A DNA stretch of 64,000 bases from Pinibacter sp031553495 (GCA_031553495.1 JAVBLN010000013.1:58612-122611); one strand, 5' to 3'; positions 35,246 to 44,723 are shown, counted from the stretch's first letter. Notes: a model not told the origin generated them from the letters alone. A program made the numbers and translations.

Positions 35246-35842
35246 ATGTCTGTAAAAAAATTTGTTGTCGGTTGTTTTGATGATGAAGCGGTACTGTTTC
35301 CTGCAGTAAAGAAAGTTCGTAAAGCGGGTTATAAGCTTCATGATGTGTACACTCCGTTTCCAATGCACGGGTTAGACCATGCCATGGGATTGAGAGATAC
35401 GAGCCTGCATACAGCCGGATTTATATATGGCATTACAGGAACCGCTACCGCATTGGTTTGCATGAGTTGGATTTTTACAAAAGACTGGCCTCTTAACATT
35501 GGTGGTAAACCGCACTTCGCACTGCCTGCGTGGATACCTATCATGTTTGAGTTGACGGTATTGTTTGCATCGGTGGGTATGGTTCTCACATTTTGCTATT
35601 TGTGCCAAATGGCGCCATTTGTAAAGAAGCATCATTTTCATTTGCGTGCCACTGATGATAAATTTGTGATGGTTATAGAGTGCACCGAAAAAACAAATGA
35701 AGAAGAAGTAATGGCTTTTCTTGCAGAAACCGGCGCTGACGAAATAAACGTTCAAAACGCTGAAACAGGCTGGTGGCTTGGCCGCTATGATAAAAACACA
35801 ATGCCTTTCCAGGTTAGAAAGGAAAAAACCGCTTTTGAATAA
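35246..35842 (+). CDS. actD: Alternative complex III subunit ActD (DUF3341)
   Basis: 198-residue membrane protein of the DUF3341 family. It has a cytoplasmic N-terminal ferredoxin-like part (KKFVVGCFDDEAVLFPAVKKVRKAGYKLHDVYTPFPMHGLDHAMG) and two transmembrane helices (about 55-75 and 97-120). A C-terminal soluble segment reads FVMVIECTEKTNEEEVMAFLAETGADEINV. Members interact with the quinol-binding NrfD subunits. It follows the repeat-bearing gap and is 25 bp before actE. Confidence 0.93.
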   Translation: MSVKKFVVGCFDDEAVLFPAVKKVRKAGYKLHDVYTPFPMHGLDHAMGLRDTSLHTAGFIYGITGTATALVCMSWIFTKDWPLNIGGKPHFALPAWIPIMFELTVLFASVGMVLTFCYLCQMAPFVKKHHFHLRATDDKFVMVIECTEKTNEEEVMAFLAETGADEINVQNAETGWWLGRYDKNTMPFQVRKEKTAFE

Positions 35843-35867
35843 AACATATAAGAAGAATAAATTTCCG

Positions 35868-36512
35868 ATGAAAAAATTATCCATCATATTCGTTTTGTTT
35901 AGTGCTGCGGCAGTTATTACAGCATGCAGCGATGTGAAACGCAAGCCCGGAAAAACATATATGCCCGACATGACCGACAGCCGTGCATTGGAAACATATA
36001 CCGACCATAGCTATTTGAATGCGGAAGGCATTAACTATAATGCAAAACCTGTGGCCGGAACGGTTAAAAGAGGCGATGAAGTAATTTATGAAACACCGGC
36101 AGATACAACCGGTTTATATGCTAAAGAGGAAGTAATGCCAAATCCCTTACCTCCGCTGGATTCTGCCGGAAGAGTGGAAGCGGAAAGGTTGTACTTGATC
36201 AACTGTGGTATTTGTCATGGTCCTAAAATGGATGGTAATGGCCCGTTATACAAAGGTGGCGAAGGGCCGTATCCTGTAAAGCCCGCGACACTGGTGGGCG
36301 ATGCTAAATACGATGCTATGACTCCCGGTACTATGTTTCATTCCGTTACTTATGGAAAAAATATGATGGGACCTTATGCTTCACAGCTTACTCCGAAACA
36401 AAGATGGATGGTAATTCACTATATTAAGGATAAACAGGCAGAAGCAAAAGGAGGAACAGCAGGTGGAACGAATACCAAAACAGATGCCACAGCTACAGCA
36501 AAAAAAAAATAA
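35868..36512 (+). CDS. actE: Alternative complex III monoheme cytochrome ActE
   Basis: 214-residue lipoprotein cytochrome c. I start at the ATG at 35868, which opens MKKLSIIFVLFSAAAVITAC with lipidated Cys20; the upstream open frame overlaps actD. The N-terminal half has YMPDMTDSRALETY and the typical PVAGTVKRG. The heme site is CGICH at 113-117, with an axial Met candidate in NMMGPYASQLTPKQRWMVIHYI. A low-complexity tail rich in Thr, Ala, Gly and Lys ends the protein. It probably hands electrons to the oxidase. Confidence 0.93.
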   Translation: MKKLSIIFVLFSAAAVITACSDVKRKPGKTYMPDMTDSRALETYTDHSYLNAEGINYNAKPVAGTVKRGDEVIYETPADTTGLYAKEEVMPNPLPPLDSAGRVEAERLYLINCGICHGPKMDGNGPLYKGGEGPYPVKPATLVGDAKYDAMTPGTMFHSVTYGKNMMGPYASQLTPKQRWMVIHYIKDKQAEAKGGTAGGTNTKTDATATAKKK

Positions 36513-36540
36513 TTGATTCATTGAGCATAAATTTTTGAGA

Positions 36541-37761
36541 ATGTCATCATTTAAAGAGCAATTCAAGGTTCCCGGCAGATTTAGAAACATTTCATTCGCA
36601 TTAATGGCGGTTGGTATTGTTTCTGTACTTGTTGGTTATTTTTTGTATGGTGCACATGAGCCTGCAAGGTTCTGGGCCACATTGCTGCATAATAGTGTGT
36701 TTTTTCTTTTAATAGTAAATTCCAGCATGTTTTTCATTTGCGCTACTACCCTTGCAATGGGAGGCTGGCAGATGGCTTTTCGTCGCGTGCCGGAGGCAAT
36801 TTCCAAAGCGGTTATTCCTCTTGGTGTCATTGCATTGTTGGTTATGCTCGGTATAATCTTTACCGGTCAGCACGAAATTTACCATTGGCTCGATAAGGAA
36901 CATGTAGCACACGATCATATCTTAAAAGGGAAAGCAGGATTCTTAAATCCGAAATTCTATATCATTTGGACTGTGCTTTCCATAGGACTATGGATTGTAC
37001 TGGGCCAAAAAATGAGGCAAATGAGCCGCTTCCTGGATGAAAATCCTTTAGCAACCATTGAAGAAGGAAGAAAATATGTTTTCAAAAATACAGTTTGGGC
37101 CGCCTTGTTTATAGTGTGGTTCGCATTAACAGTGGCTTCAGTTACACCCTGGCTTTGGCTGATGAGTATAGATGCGCACTGGTATTCCACCATGTATAGC
37201 TGGTACACATTTTCCAGTTCATTTGTAGCAGGCGTTTCATTGATAGCATTGTTTGTAATTTACCTGAAAAACAAAGGATATCTTGAAATAGTGAATGAAG
37301 AGCATCTGCATGATCTGGGAAAATTCATGTTCGCGTTTTCTATCTTTTGGACATACCTGTGGTTCTCTCAGTATATGCTGATCTGGTATGCCAACATTCC
37401 GGAAGAAACTGTTTATTTCCAGCCACGTGTGCAGGGAGTGTACAAAGGCGTATTCTTTTTAAATCTGGTTATCAACTTCCTGGCTCCATTATTGTTGTTA
37501 ATGCGGAGAGGATCGAAACGTAATTACACCAGTGTAGCGATATTGGCTGTAATAATTATTTTCGGACATTGGATAGATTTTTACCAAATGGTATTTGTGG
37601 GGCCGTTTAAAGATCGTGTAACTTTAAATTTATATGATTTTGGCGTAGCTGCCGGCTTTGTGGGACTGATCATGTATGCAACAGGAAGAGCACTGGCACA
37701 GGCGCCATTAATACCTAAGAATCATCCGTTCTTTAAGGAAAGTGTAATTCACCATACTTAA
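36541..37761 (+). CDS. actF: Alternative complex III membrane subunit ActF
   Basis: 406-residue polytopic protein, the second NrfD-like subunit of the complex. About ten hydrophobic helices; segments include SVLVGYFLYGAHEPARFWATLLHNSVFFLL, AVIPLGVIALLVMLG, MSIDAHWYSTMYSWYTFSSSFVAG and FWTYLWFSQYMLIWYANIPEE. The frame can be read two codons further back from a TTG, but the ATG at 36541 is better. It ends the act part of the cluster; coxB follows after 298 bp, with a degenerate hairpin repeat between. Confidence 0.92.
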   Translation: MSSFKEQFKVPGRFRNISFALMAVGIVSVLVGYFLYGAHEPARFWATLLHNSVFFLLIVNSSMFFICATTLAMGGWQMAFRRVPEAISKAVIPLGVIALLVMLGIIFTGQHEIYHWLDKEHVAHDHILKGKAGFLNPKFYIIWTVLSIGLWIVLGQKMRQMSRFLDENPLATIEEGRKYVFKNTVWAALFIVWFALTVASVTPWLWLMSIDAHWYSTMYSWYTFSSSFVAGVSLIALFVIYLKNKGYLEIVNEEHLHDLGKFMFAFSIFWTYLWFSQYMLIWYANIPEETVYFQPRVQGVYKGVFFLNLVINFLAPLLLLMRRGSKRNYTSVAILAVIIIFGHWIDFYQMVFVGPFKDRVTLNLYDFGVAAGFVGLIMYATGRALAQAPLIPKNHPFFKESVIHHT

Positions 37762-37811
37762 GAAAAAAAGAAATTCGAAAGTAAAGTAGCTGTTTGAGTT
37801 GTTATGATACA

Positions 37812-37878
37812 AGCAGTAGTATTTCATGGCATCATCGTTGCGTCGCATTTCGTTCATCGGTAGTATTTCATGGCAGCG
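37812..37878 (+). repeat. Intergenic hairpin repeat, copy 14 (core version 2, degenerate)
   Basis: Carries CATCATCGTTGCGTCGCATT flanked by two copies of GTAGTATTTCATGGCA (37817-37832 and 37861-37876), so this version has short direct repeats on each side of its core. Copy 17 has the same arrangement. Confidence 0.6.
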
Positions 37879-38059
37879 GTGGGCTGTAAAAAATAATTCA
37901 TCAACAACTCAAATAGTCTCTGAAATTCAAAAGATCTATTTCGACCAAAATACTTATTAAGAACTTTTGAATTTTTGACTTTTGCTTTTGAATCGTGATT
38001 TTGTGTTGAAGTTGTATTAGTACCAATACTTATTTGTTTGTTAAAAATTAGTTTAACCT

Positions 38060-39133
38060 ATGACGGCATTTTTAATAATTGCAGTGCTGTTGCTTGGCTT
38101 TTTGATAGTGTTTCAAATATCCAAAGCAAGTGAATATGTGGCTGTATTAAAAGGAGAAAAAAAAGCTTTTGAGCAAAATAACCGGATCAATGGCTTTTTG
38201 CTGTTAGCTTTTCTGATACTTGGCCTTATCGGCGTATATTGGTGTAATGTTCTACTAAAGCCTAAGATCTTAGGCGAAGCCGCTTCCGACCATGGCCAAA
38301 AAATTGACGTGATGCTGTATATAACGCTCGTAATTACTGGCATCGTGTTCGTTATCACCCAAATTTTACTTTTCTGGTTTGCTTTTAAATATCAATATAA
38401 AGAGAACCGCAAATCATTTTATTTCCCGCATAATAATAAACTTGAATTGATCTGGACGGTAATTCCTGCCATTACACTAACTGTACTGGTAGGCTTCGGA
38501 TTGTATTATTGGTTCAAAATAACCGGGGATGCGCCAAAAGAATCGCTGGTAGTTGAAATTACCGGTAAGCAATTTGCGTGGATATATCGCTACCCGGGTA
38601 AAGACCAGGTGTTTGGAAAAAAGTATTACAAGAATATTAATGAAGCAGAATCAAATCAACTTGGTCTGCTTTGGGACGATAGAAGCGCGAAAGATGATAT
38701 TGTAACCACCGAAGCTTTATATGTGGTAAAAGGGCGACCGGTAAAACTGGTGATCAATTCAAGAGATGTGGTGCATGATGTGGGCCTGGTACATTTTCGT
38801 ATGAAAATGGATGCAGTGCCCGGAACGCCTACCACCATGTGGTTTACACCTTTGTATACCACAGCGGAAATGAAAGAAAAAACAAACAATCCCGATTTTG
38901 AATATGAAATTTCCTGCGATCAAATGTGTGGGAAAGGCCATTATTCCATGAAGGGAATTATAAAAGTGGTATCCAAAGAAGAATTTGATATGTGGCTGGC
39001 AAAACAAAAAACAAATTATGCGATGGCTTTTCCGGAGAGTGGCCCAGATGTTAAATCCCAGGCGGCGGATTCTGCAAAATCTGCAAGCCCTGCTACCGAT
39101 ACTGCTGCTAAACGTGCAGTAGCCAAAAACTAA
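38060..39133 (+). CDS. coxB: Cytochrome c oxidase subunit II
   Basis: 357 residues. One N-terminal helix, one more near 48-66, and the usual pair of subunit II helices (about 90-115 and 133-152) anchor a periplasmic cupredoxin domain. The CuA ligands are in CDQMCGKGHYSMKG (Cys286, Cys290, His294, Met297), with the upstream His in VVHDVGLVHFRMKMDAVPG. The C-terminus is an Ala/Ser/Lys-rich tail without a CxxCH, so it is not a fused caa3-type heme subunit; the heme c function is probably supplied by ActE or ActA. Confidence 0.95.
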   Translation: MTAFLIIAVLLLGFLIVFQISKASEYVAVLKGEKKAFEQNNRINGFLLLAFLILGLIGVYWCNVLLKPKILGEAASDHGQKIDVMLYITLVITGIVFVITQILLFWFAFKYQYKENRKSFYFPHNNKLELIWTVIPAITLTVLVGFGLYYWFKITGDAPKESLVVEITGKQFAWIYRYPGKDQVFGKKYYKNINEAESNQLGLLWDDRSAKDDIVTTEALYVVKGRPVKLVINSRDVVHDVGLVHFRMKMDAVPGTPTTMWFTPLYTTAEMKEKTNNPDFEYEISCDQMCGKGHYSMKGIIKVVSKEEFDMWLAKQKTNYAMAFPESGPDVKSQAADSAKSASPATDTAAKRAVAKN

Positions 39134-39183
39134 TTTGTTTGCTATACGCAGTATGAAATTGTGTATGAATGTATCAGCCTGGT

Positions 39184-39262
39184 GAATAGCATTACTACCG
39201 TACAAGTGAGTGACACAACGATGCTTAATAGTAGCAATGCCGCTGATTTACCCAAAAAAAAC
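39184..39262 (-). repeat. Intergenic hairpin repeat, copy 15
   Basis: On the minus strand: T-run, diverged AAATCAGCGGC, TGCT/AGCA hairpin, intact core and GGTAGTAATGCTATTC. The tail has ATACTGCGTATAGC (39142-39155), as in copies 9 and 19. It lies inside the cox operon between coxB and coxA. Confidence 0.83.
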
Positions 39263-39326
39263 TTACACATTTTATGCTGTTAAAATATAATCAAGGAGTA
39301 GAATTCTATATTTAAGAAATTTCGAC

Positions 39327-41147
39327 ATGAGTAACCTAGCTATCTTACACGACAAACCGGGCGTGACTGCGCATGAATCGCATCATGATGCACATGAAGC
39401 GCACCATCATCACGAAACGTTTATCAGCAAATATATTTTTAGCATGGATCACAAAATGATCGCTAAACAGTTCCTTATAACAGGAATTATCTGGGCGATT
39501 TTAGGTGGTTTAATGTCTGTACTTTTCCGTTTGCAATTAGGCTTTCCTGATACTACTTTTCCCTGGCTTGAAACCATTTTGGGGCATTGGGCAAAAGGCG
39601 GAAAAATAAATCCGGAGTTTTATTACGCACTGGTAACCATGCACGGAACCGTGCTGGTGTTTTTTGTGCTGACTGCCGGCCTTAGCGGCACTTTTGCCAA
39701 TTTCCTGATTCCTTTGCAGATAGGAGCCCGTGATATGGCATCGCCGTTTATGAATATGTTGTCCTATTGGTTTTTCTTTGCCGCCAGCGTGGTAATGATT
39801 TCATCGTTATTCATACAAACCGGGCCTGCAAGCGGCGGCTGGACATCCTACCCGCCGCTAAGCGCATTGGGTGATGCTTCTATAGGCTCCAAGCTGGGCA
39901 TGGATCTCTGGTTGATCAGTATGGCTTTGTTCGTGGTATCATCTTTACTTGGTGGCTTGAACTACATTTCCACTGTGCTTAACCTGCGTACCAAAGGAAT
40001 GAGTATGACAAGGATGCCGTTAACCATTTGGGCGCTGTTCTTTACAGCAGTGCTGGGTGTGTTATCGTTCCCTGTGCTGTTCGCAGGATTTATACTGTTG
40101 TTGTTTGACCGCCATGCAGGAACAAGTTTTTATTTATCCGATATATTCCTGGCATCTACGCAAAAGGCTTTGCCAAATGAAGGCGGAAGCGCCATTTTAT
40201 ACCAACACTTGTTTTGGTTCCTTGGCCACCCTGAAGTGTACATTATTTTGCTTCCGGCCATGGGTATGGTTTCGGAGGTAATGAGCACCAATGCCCGAAA
40301 ACCTATTTTCGGGTATATGGCAATGGTAGGCTCAATTTTTGCCATCACTATTTTGGCGTTCCTGGTATGGGCGCACCATATGTTTGTGTCGGGGCTTAAT
40401 CCATTCTTAGGTTCGTTTTTTGTATTGCTCACGCTGCTCATAGCCGTTCCTTCGGCTATTAAAGTATTTAACTGGCTTACCACGCTTTGGCGTGGCAATA
40501 TCAGGTTTACGCCTGCCATGTTGTTTGCCATTGGTTTTGTAAGCTTGTTTATATCCGGAGGTTTAACAGGAATATGGCTGGGCAATTCATCGCTGGATAT
40601 TCATTTACACGACACCTATTTTGTGATAGCGCACTTCCATTTGGTTATGGGTGTGGCTTCATTTTTCGGAATGTTTTGTGGCATATACCATTGGTTCCCG
40701 AAAATGTATGGACGTTATTTGAACAACACCATTGGATACATTCATTTCTGGATTACATTGGTTGGAGCTTACCTGATCTTCTGGCCAATGCACTATGAAG
40801 GATTAGCGGGTATGCCTCGCCGTTATCTCGACTATAGCGGCTGGGCTTCCTTTAACCAGTTTGGAGCGTTGAATAGGTTTATATCTATAGTATCGATCGC
40901 AGTGTTTGCAGTGCAATTATTGTTTGTGTTTAATTTCTTTTATTCCATTTTCAAAGGAAGAAGGGTAACCACAAAAAATCCCTGGGGATCTACTACGCTG
41001 GAGTGGTCTACTCCTATTCAACCGGGGCATGGTAACTGGCCCGGAGAAATTCCTGAAGTGCATCGCTGGCCTTACGATTATGGTAAAGACGGAAGGGAAT
41101 TTATTCCGCAAACAGAACCTGTGAATGCGAACGAGAGCAGCCATTAG
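39327..41147 (+). CDS. coxA: Cytochrome c oxidase subunit I
   Basis: 606-residue catalytic subunit, heme-copper oxidase type A. The His-rich N-terminus is followed by about twelve helices. Ligands are in place: low-spin heme His106 (MHGTVLVFF) and His438; CuB His301, His350 and His351 (HPEVY, HHMFVSG); the cross-linking Tyr305; high-spin heme His436 (HFHLVMG). GHPEVYIILLP with the Glu marks an A1-type K/D pathway. Full length. It reduces oxygen with electrons from alternative complex III. Confidence 0.97.
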   Translation: MSNLAILHDKPGVTAHESHHDAHEAHHHHETFISKYIFSMDHKMIAKQFLITGIIWAILGGLMSVLFRLQLGFPDTTFPWLETILGHWAKGGKINPEFYYALVTMHGTVLVFFVLTAGLSGTFANFLIPLQIGARDMASPFMNMLSYWFFFAASVVMISSLFIQTGPASGGWTSYPPLSALGDASIGSKLGMDLWLISMALFVVSSLLGGLNYISTVLNLRTKGMSMTRMPLTIWALFFTAVLGVLSFPVLFAGFILLLFDRHAGTSFYLSDIFLASTQKALPNEGGSAILYQHLFWFLGHPEVYIILLPAMGMVSEVMSTNARKPIFGYMAMVGSIFAITILAFLVWAHHMFVSGLNPFLGSFFVLLTLLIAVPSAIKVFNWLTTLWRGNIRFTPAMLFAIGFVSLFISGGLTGIWLGNSSLDIHLHDTYFVIAHFHLVMGVASFFGMFCGIYHWFPKMYGRYLNNTIGYIHFWITLVGAYLIFWPMHYEGLAGMPRRYLDYSGWASFNQFGALNRFISIVSIAVFAVQLLFVFNFFYSIFKGRRVTTKNPWGSTTLEWSTPIQPGHGNWPGEIPEVHRWPYDYGKDGREFIPQTEPVNANESSH

Positions 41148-41239
41148 TATTACATAATTCGAAAAACAATTCTTTATTGGAGCAATCATTTGCGAATGTT
41201 GTTGAATTTGATTTTCGATGAACATAAAAACTTTAACCT

Positions 41240-42142
41240 ATGGCAATTGAAATTATATTAAAACAGCGAAGCGCTTTCAGCTTCGTTCAAAAATTACAGG
41301 ATTACAAAGCCCTTGTAAAATTTTCATTAACAACAATGGTGGTGTTCTCCGCTGTTATCAGTTATTTGCTGGCGCCAAAAGTTGTTGAGTATAGCTGGGG
41401 AATGATCGCGTTATTATTTGCCGGCGGATTTTTAGTAACCGGTAGCGCCAACGCCATCAACCAAGTGGTAGAAAAAGATACTGACGCGAAAATGAAACGG
41501 ACAGCACGCAGGCCTGTAGCGGCGGGCAGAATGACTGAAATGGAAGGCTGGGCTTTTGCAATAATAACAGGTGTGGCAGGATGTTTTATACTTGGATATT
41601 TTTTTAACTGGTTATCGGCCGGCCTTGCCGCGTTCAGCTTGTTTTTATATGCGTTTATTTATACGCCGTTGAAAAAAGTAAATGCTATTTCGGTGTTGGT
41701 AGGCGCTGTACCCGGAGCTTTGCCCTGCCTTATAGGCTGGACTGCGGGCAACGACAGCATTACCGCCGGTGGCTGGGCTTTGTTTGGCATTCAGTTCTTT
41801 TGGCAATTCCCGCATTTTTGGGCCATCGCCTGGATTGCTCATAAAGACTACAGCAACGCGGGTTTCAAGCTGCTTCCTTCGGTGGAAGGGCCAACAAAAT
41901 ATTCTGCCATACAGGCTGTTATTTATTCGTTGTTGCTGATACCGGTGGGCGTGTTGCCTTATTTTACAAACATTAGCGGCGCTATAAGTTTGTTTGTTAT
42001 ACTGTTTGCGAATTTGTTTATGATATACTTAAGCGTTCAGCTATATACAAAAATGGAAGTAAAAGCGGCCCGCAGAGTGATGTTTGGCAGTTATATCTAT
42101 TTGCCGGTGGTGCTGTTGGCCATGCTGGCGGATAAGCTGTAG
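41240..42142 (+). CDS. ctaB: Protoheme IX farnesyltransferase (heme o synthase)
   Basis: 300-residue UbiA-superfamily prenyltransferase that attaches farnesyl to heme b, giving heme o for the oxidase. The first Asp-rich motif is NQVVEKDTDAKMKRTARRPVAAGRM. The second region is HFWAIAWIAHKDYSNAGFKLLPSVEG. Seven to nine hydrophobic helices. It lies within the cox cluster, as in many Bacteroidota. Heme a synthase (ctaA) is not in the window. Confidence 0.95.
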   Translation: MAIEIILKQRSAFSFVQKLQDYKALVKFSLTTMVVFSAVISYLLAPKVVEYSWGMIALLFAGGFLVTGSANAINQVVEKDTDAKMKRTARRPVAAGRMTEMEGWAFAIITGVAGCFILGYFFNWLSAGLAAFSLFLYAFIYTPLKKVNAISVLVGAVPGALPCLIGWTAGNDSITAGGWALFGIQFFWQFPHFWAIAWIAHKDYSNAGFKLLPSVEGPTKYSAIQAVIYSLLLIPVGVLPYFTNISGAISLFVILFANLFMIYLSVQLYTKMEVKAARRVMFGSYIYLPVVLLAMLADKL

Positions 42143-42176
42143 CAGTTGGCAGTGGGCAGTTTGCAGCGGACAGTAG
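42141..42176. repeat. GCAGT-type tandem units at the ctaB end
   Basis: AGCAGTTGGCAGTGGGCAGT followed by TTGCAGCGGACAGTAGG starts within the ctaB stop codon; a second array (42303-42330) lies just past hairpin-repeat copy 16. The same units occur at 27869-27905 beside copy 10. Confidence 0.55.
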
Positions 42177-42227
42177 GAAGAGATCAGAAAGTGAATGGTT
42201 ATTAATAGCTCTTTGTTATGAATGTAG

Positions 42228-42302
42228 TTTTATTATGGAACCGGCGGTAGTGCTACTATTAAGCATCGTTGTGTCACTCACTTGTACGGCAGGAATGCTA
42301 TT
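42228..42302 (+). repeat. Intergenic hairpin repeat, copy 16
   Basis: TATGGAACCGGC, TGCT/AGCA hairpin and intact core ending at 42287, then GGCAGGAATGCTATTGAG. It lies inside the cox operon between ctaB and the first subunit III gene. Confidence 0.84.
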
Positions 42303-42465
42303 GAGCAGTAGGCAGTGGGCAGTAGAGAAGTGAGGAGCCAGACAGCACGGTTTATATATGTCCTACACCTCAAAGGTGTAGGGCATATAAGAGAACAATC
42401 TAAGAGAACAGCCCACCCTTGTGGTTAAAATGATTTCTTACAACTTATAATTTAAAAATGATTCA

Positions 42466-43044
42466 ATGAATATTGAGATGACTGAAAATGTGGGCGGACA
42501 AAGGAATAGAGTGCATCCTCACAAATTTACTTTGTGGGTGGGGCTGGCAAGCATTATAATGATGTTTGCCGGATTAACCAGCGCATACATTGTAAAGCGC
42601 GATCAGCCTAATTGGATTATGACCGATTTTCCTATTGGCTTTTGGTACTCTACCGCGGTTATTTTGTTAAGCAGCGTTACTATGCAAATGGCATGGCGCA
42701 GTTTTAAGAACAAGCAAATGGGATGGTACAGAAAGCTGATAACTATAACTGCAGCGCTTGGAGTGCTGTTTATAATTATGCAGTGGATTGCTTTCAACGA
42801 CTTATGGAAAAGCGGTACAACCCTTGCAGGATCTGGGGCAGGCCAGTTTTTATATGTTATTGCAGGCTCACACATGCTGCATGTGCTTGGTGGAGTTGTG
42901 GCATTGCTTATAATGTTTTTGAAAGCGTTTAGCGCAAGAAGAAAAACGTATAATGTAATATCCGTAGAAGTGATGAGCACATACTGGCATTTCGTAGACC
43001 TGCTGTGGATATACCTTTTTGTTTTCTTTTTAACAATGAGGTAG
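42466..43044 (+). CDS. Cytochrome c oxidase subunit III (first of two)
   Basis: 192 residues with five hydrophobic helices, shorter than the classical seven-helix form but usual for this bacterial type. Signatures: LWVGLASIIMMFAGLTSAYIVKR, GFWYSTAVILLSSVTMQMAW and SHMLHVLGGVVALLIMFLKAF, ending with STYWHFVDLLWIYLFVFFLT. It helps stabilise subunit I. A second subunit III gene lies 195 bp downstream, the normal arrangement in Bacteroidota. I give no symbol because the naming of the pair varies. Confidence 0.92.
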   Translation: MNIEMTENVGGQRNRVHPHKFTLWVGLASIIMMFAGLTSAYIVKRDQPNWIMTDFPIGFWYSTAVILLSSVTMQMAWRSFKNKQMGWYRKLITITAALGVLFIIMQWIAFNDLWKSGTTLAGSGAGQFLYVIAGSHMLHVLGGVVALLIMFLKAFSARRKTYNVISVEVMSTYWHFVDLLWIYLFVFFLTMR

Positions 43045-43190
43045 GGAGAGGAGTGGAGAGTGGAGAATGCTGTATGATGGAAGTCTTTGGAAAAATGAGT
43101 ATGCGCTATTCATATGCAAATTTGAAGAACTCATAACCAAAAATGCTGATCTCTGATCTCTGATTTCTTGATCTCTGACATCTTTATAAA
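43043..43190. repeat. Two short-period arrays between the subunit III genes
   Basis: GAGTGGAGAGTGGAGAATG (43051-43069) follows the first gene's stop. GCTGATCTCTGATCTCTGAT, TTCTTGATCTCTGACATC (43145-43182) lies about 60 bases before the next start. Confidence 0.5.
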
Positions 43191-43239
43191 AATCAGGATA
43201 TATAATTCGCATCCTTAACAACCAAATAAAATTAGTAAC

Positions 43240-43911
43240 ATGGCACAAGTAATACCTGTGGCGCAAAAATGGTGGAATGGCGGTAAAAGCCCATTTAACG
43301 TGGAGTATGGGAAAATAATGATGTGGTATTTTTTGATGAGTGACGCTTTTACGTTTGGGGCGTTTCTTATTTCTTATGGCACTATAAGATTTGCTACCAA
43401 TAGTTGGCCCGATCCCAACCATGTCTTCAATTCCTTTCCGGGCTTAGGTTCCGGCTATCCTTTACTGTTTGTAAGTTTGATGACGTTTATTCTTATCATC
43501 AGTTCTGTTACGATGGTATTGGCCGTGCAGGCCGGTCAGCAAATGGACAGGAAAGGCGTAGTGAAATATTTGATCTTTACCATTATTGGCGGATTAGCTT
43601 TTTTAAGCTGCCAAGCCTGGGAGTGGGCACATCTTTTTCATGAAGGCGCATGGTGGGGACGTAATCCTTTTCCTAATCACGATGGTTCTGTTGCTACATC
43701 TAATTTTACAAACTTCTTTTTTACTATAACCGGCTTTCATGGCTTTCACGTTTTCTCGGGAGTGGTCATTAATATTATTATGCTTATAATGACAATGAAA
43801 GGTGTATTTGACAGAAGAGGCCACTACTTAATGATTGAAAAGGCCGGATTATACTGGCATTTCGTTGATCTTGTGTGGGTATTTGTATTTACTTGTTTTT
43901 ACTTAATCTGA
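43240..43911 (+). CDS. Cytochrome c oxidase subunit III (second of two)
   Basis: 223 residues. Helices with MMWYFLMSDAFTFGAFLISYGTIRF, PLLFVSLMTFILIISSVTMVLAV, GGLAFLSCQAWEWAHLFHEGAWW, TNFFFTITGFHGFHVFSGVVINIIML and GLYWHFVDLVWVFVFTCFYL are the subunit III pattern, including the conserved Glu and His residues. A 26-bp gap separates it from the subunit IV gene, so the two are cotranscribed. Confidence 0.93.
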   Translation: MAQVIPVAQKWWNGGKSPFNVEYGKIMMWYFLMSDAFTFGAFLISYGTIRFATNSWPDPNHVFNSFPGLGSGYPLLFVSLMTFILIISSVTMVLAVQAGQQMDRKGVVKYLIFTIIGGLAFLSCQAWEWAHLFHEGAWWGRNPFPNHDGSVATSNFTNFFFTITGFHGFHVFSGVVINIIMLIMTMKGVFDRRGHYLMIEKAGLYWHFVDLVWVFVFTCFYLI

Positions 43912-43937
43912 TTAAAGCATCATAAAAACTACTTATA

Positions 43938-44378
43938 ATGGAACAACATACAACTGCGGTTTATCATCATGAAGGGCATGCACACGCCGGTGGCGGGAAA
44001 AAGGAAGTATTGCGTATTACGCTATACCTGAGTGTAATAACGCTGGTGGAACTTGCTATTGGTTTTTATATGTACAAAGCAAATTTACCGGATGGTTTTT
44101 TCAAACATTTTCTTAAGGGCGTCATCTGCGTATTGATGTTGTGGAAAGCGTTTTACATAGTAGCTTACTTTATGCACCTGAAGCATGAATTAAGAAATAT
44201 GATCATGACCATTACCATACCGTTGTTTTTATTTGTGTGGTTTATAATTGCGTTTCTTGCAGATGGGCATTCATTTAAAGAGCTGCGCAATAATTACGAT
44301 CCATATCATAAAGAGCAAATGGAAAAGAAAGTTGAGCCTGCACCACATGATGCTCATAAAGAAGGCGCGCTTGAATAA
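43938..44378 (+). CDS. Cytochrome c oxidase subunit IV
   Basis: 146-residue small membrane subunit of the prokaryotic COX4 type. His-rich N-terminus, then three helices: EVLRITLYLSVITLVELAIGFYM, KGVICVLMLWKAFYIVAYFMHLKHE and MIMTITIPLFLFVWFIIAFLADGHS. The phrase VAYFMHLKHE is the family signature. It is the last gene of the respiratory cluster and is followed by a strong terminator. Confidence 0.92.
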   Translation: MEQHTTAVYHHEGHAHAGGGKKEVLRITLYLSVITLVELAIGFYMYKANLPDGFFKHFLKGVICVLMLWKAFYIVAYFMHLKHELRNMIMTITIPLFLFVWFIIAFLADGHSFKELRNNYDPYHKEQMEKKVEPAPHDAHKEGALE

Positions 44379-44459
44379 ACAATATTGAACACTATATCCG
44401 GGAATATATTTTTTATCTCCAATAAACAACACTGCTGACACTTAAAGGGGTAGATTAGA

Positions 44460-44494
44460 AGACTGCTTCACTTGTTGAAGCAGTCTCTTTTTTT
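44460..44494 (+). terminator. Rho-independent terminator of the act/cox cluster
   Basis: An 11-bp perfect stem (AGACTGCTTCA / TGAAGCAGTCT) with a 5-base loop is followed by a T-run. It lies 81 bases past the last stop. Confidence 0.92.
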
Positions 44495-44671
44495 AGTGGA
44501 GAATTGAGAGTTGAGACTGCTGTAGGGTCAAGATACCTGTTTTATTATTATTTACCAGTTGGGAGCACAATTTGAAAGTATGTGAATACTGAAAATCAAA
44601 CCCATCCAACAGTATTTCAAATCTCAAACTCAAATTTCAAATCCTTCTGACGCTAAATGCCGCGCTATTCA

Positions 44672-44679
44672 TACCTTTG
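44672..44679 (+). promoter_or_regulatory. -7 promoter box for the ECF sigma gene
   Basis: TACCTTTG is an exact TAnnTTTG match 44 bases upstream of the ATG, the same sequence as the ileS box. TTCTG some 22 bases upstream is a weak -33 element. This suggests the sigma gene is read by the housekeeping polymerase. Confidence 0.55.
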
Positions 44680-44723
44680 AGATAAGTGCGGTTGATGTGA
44701 GATAACAATTATCTTTTACTTTC

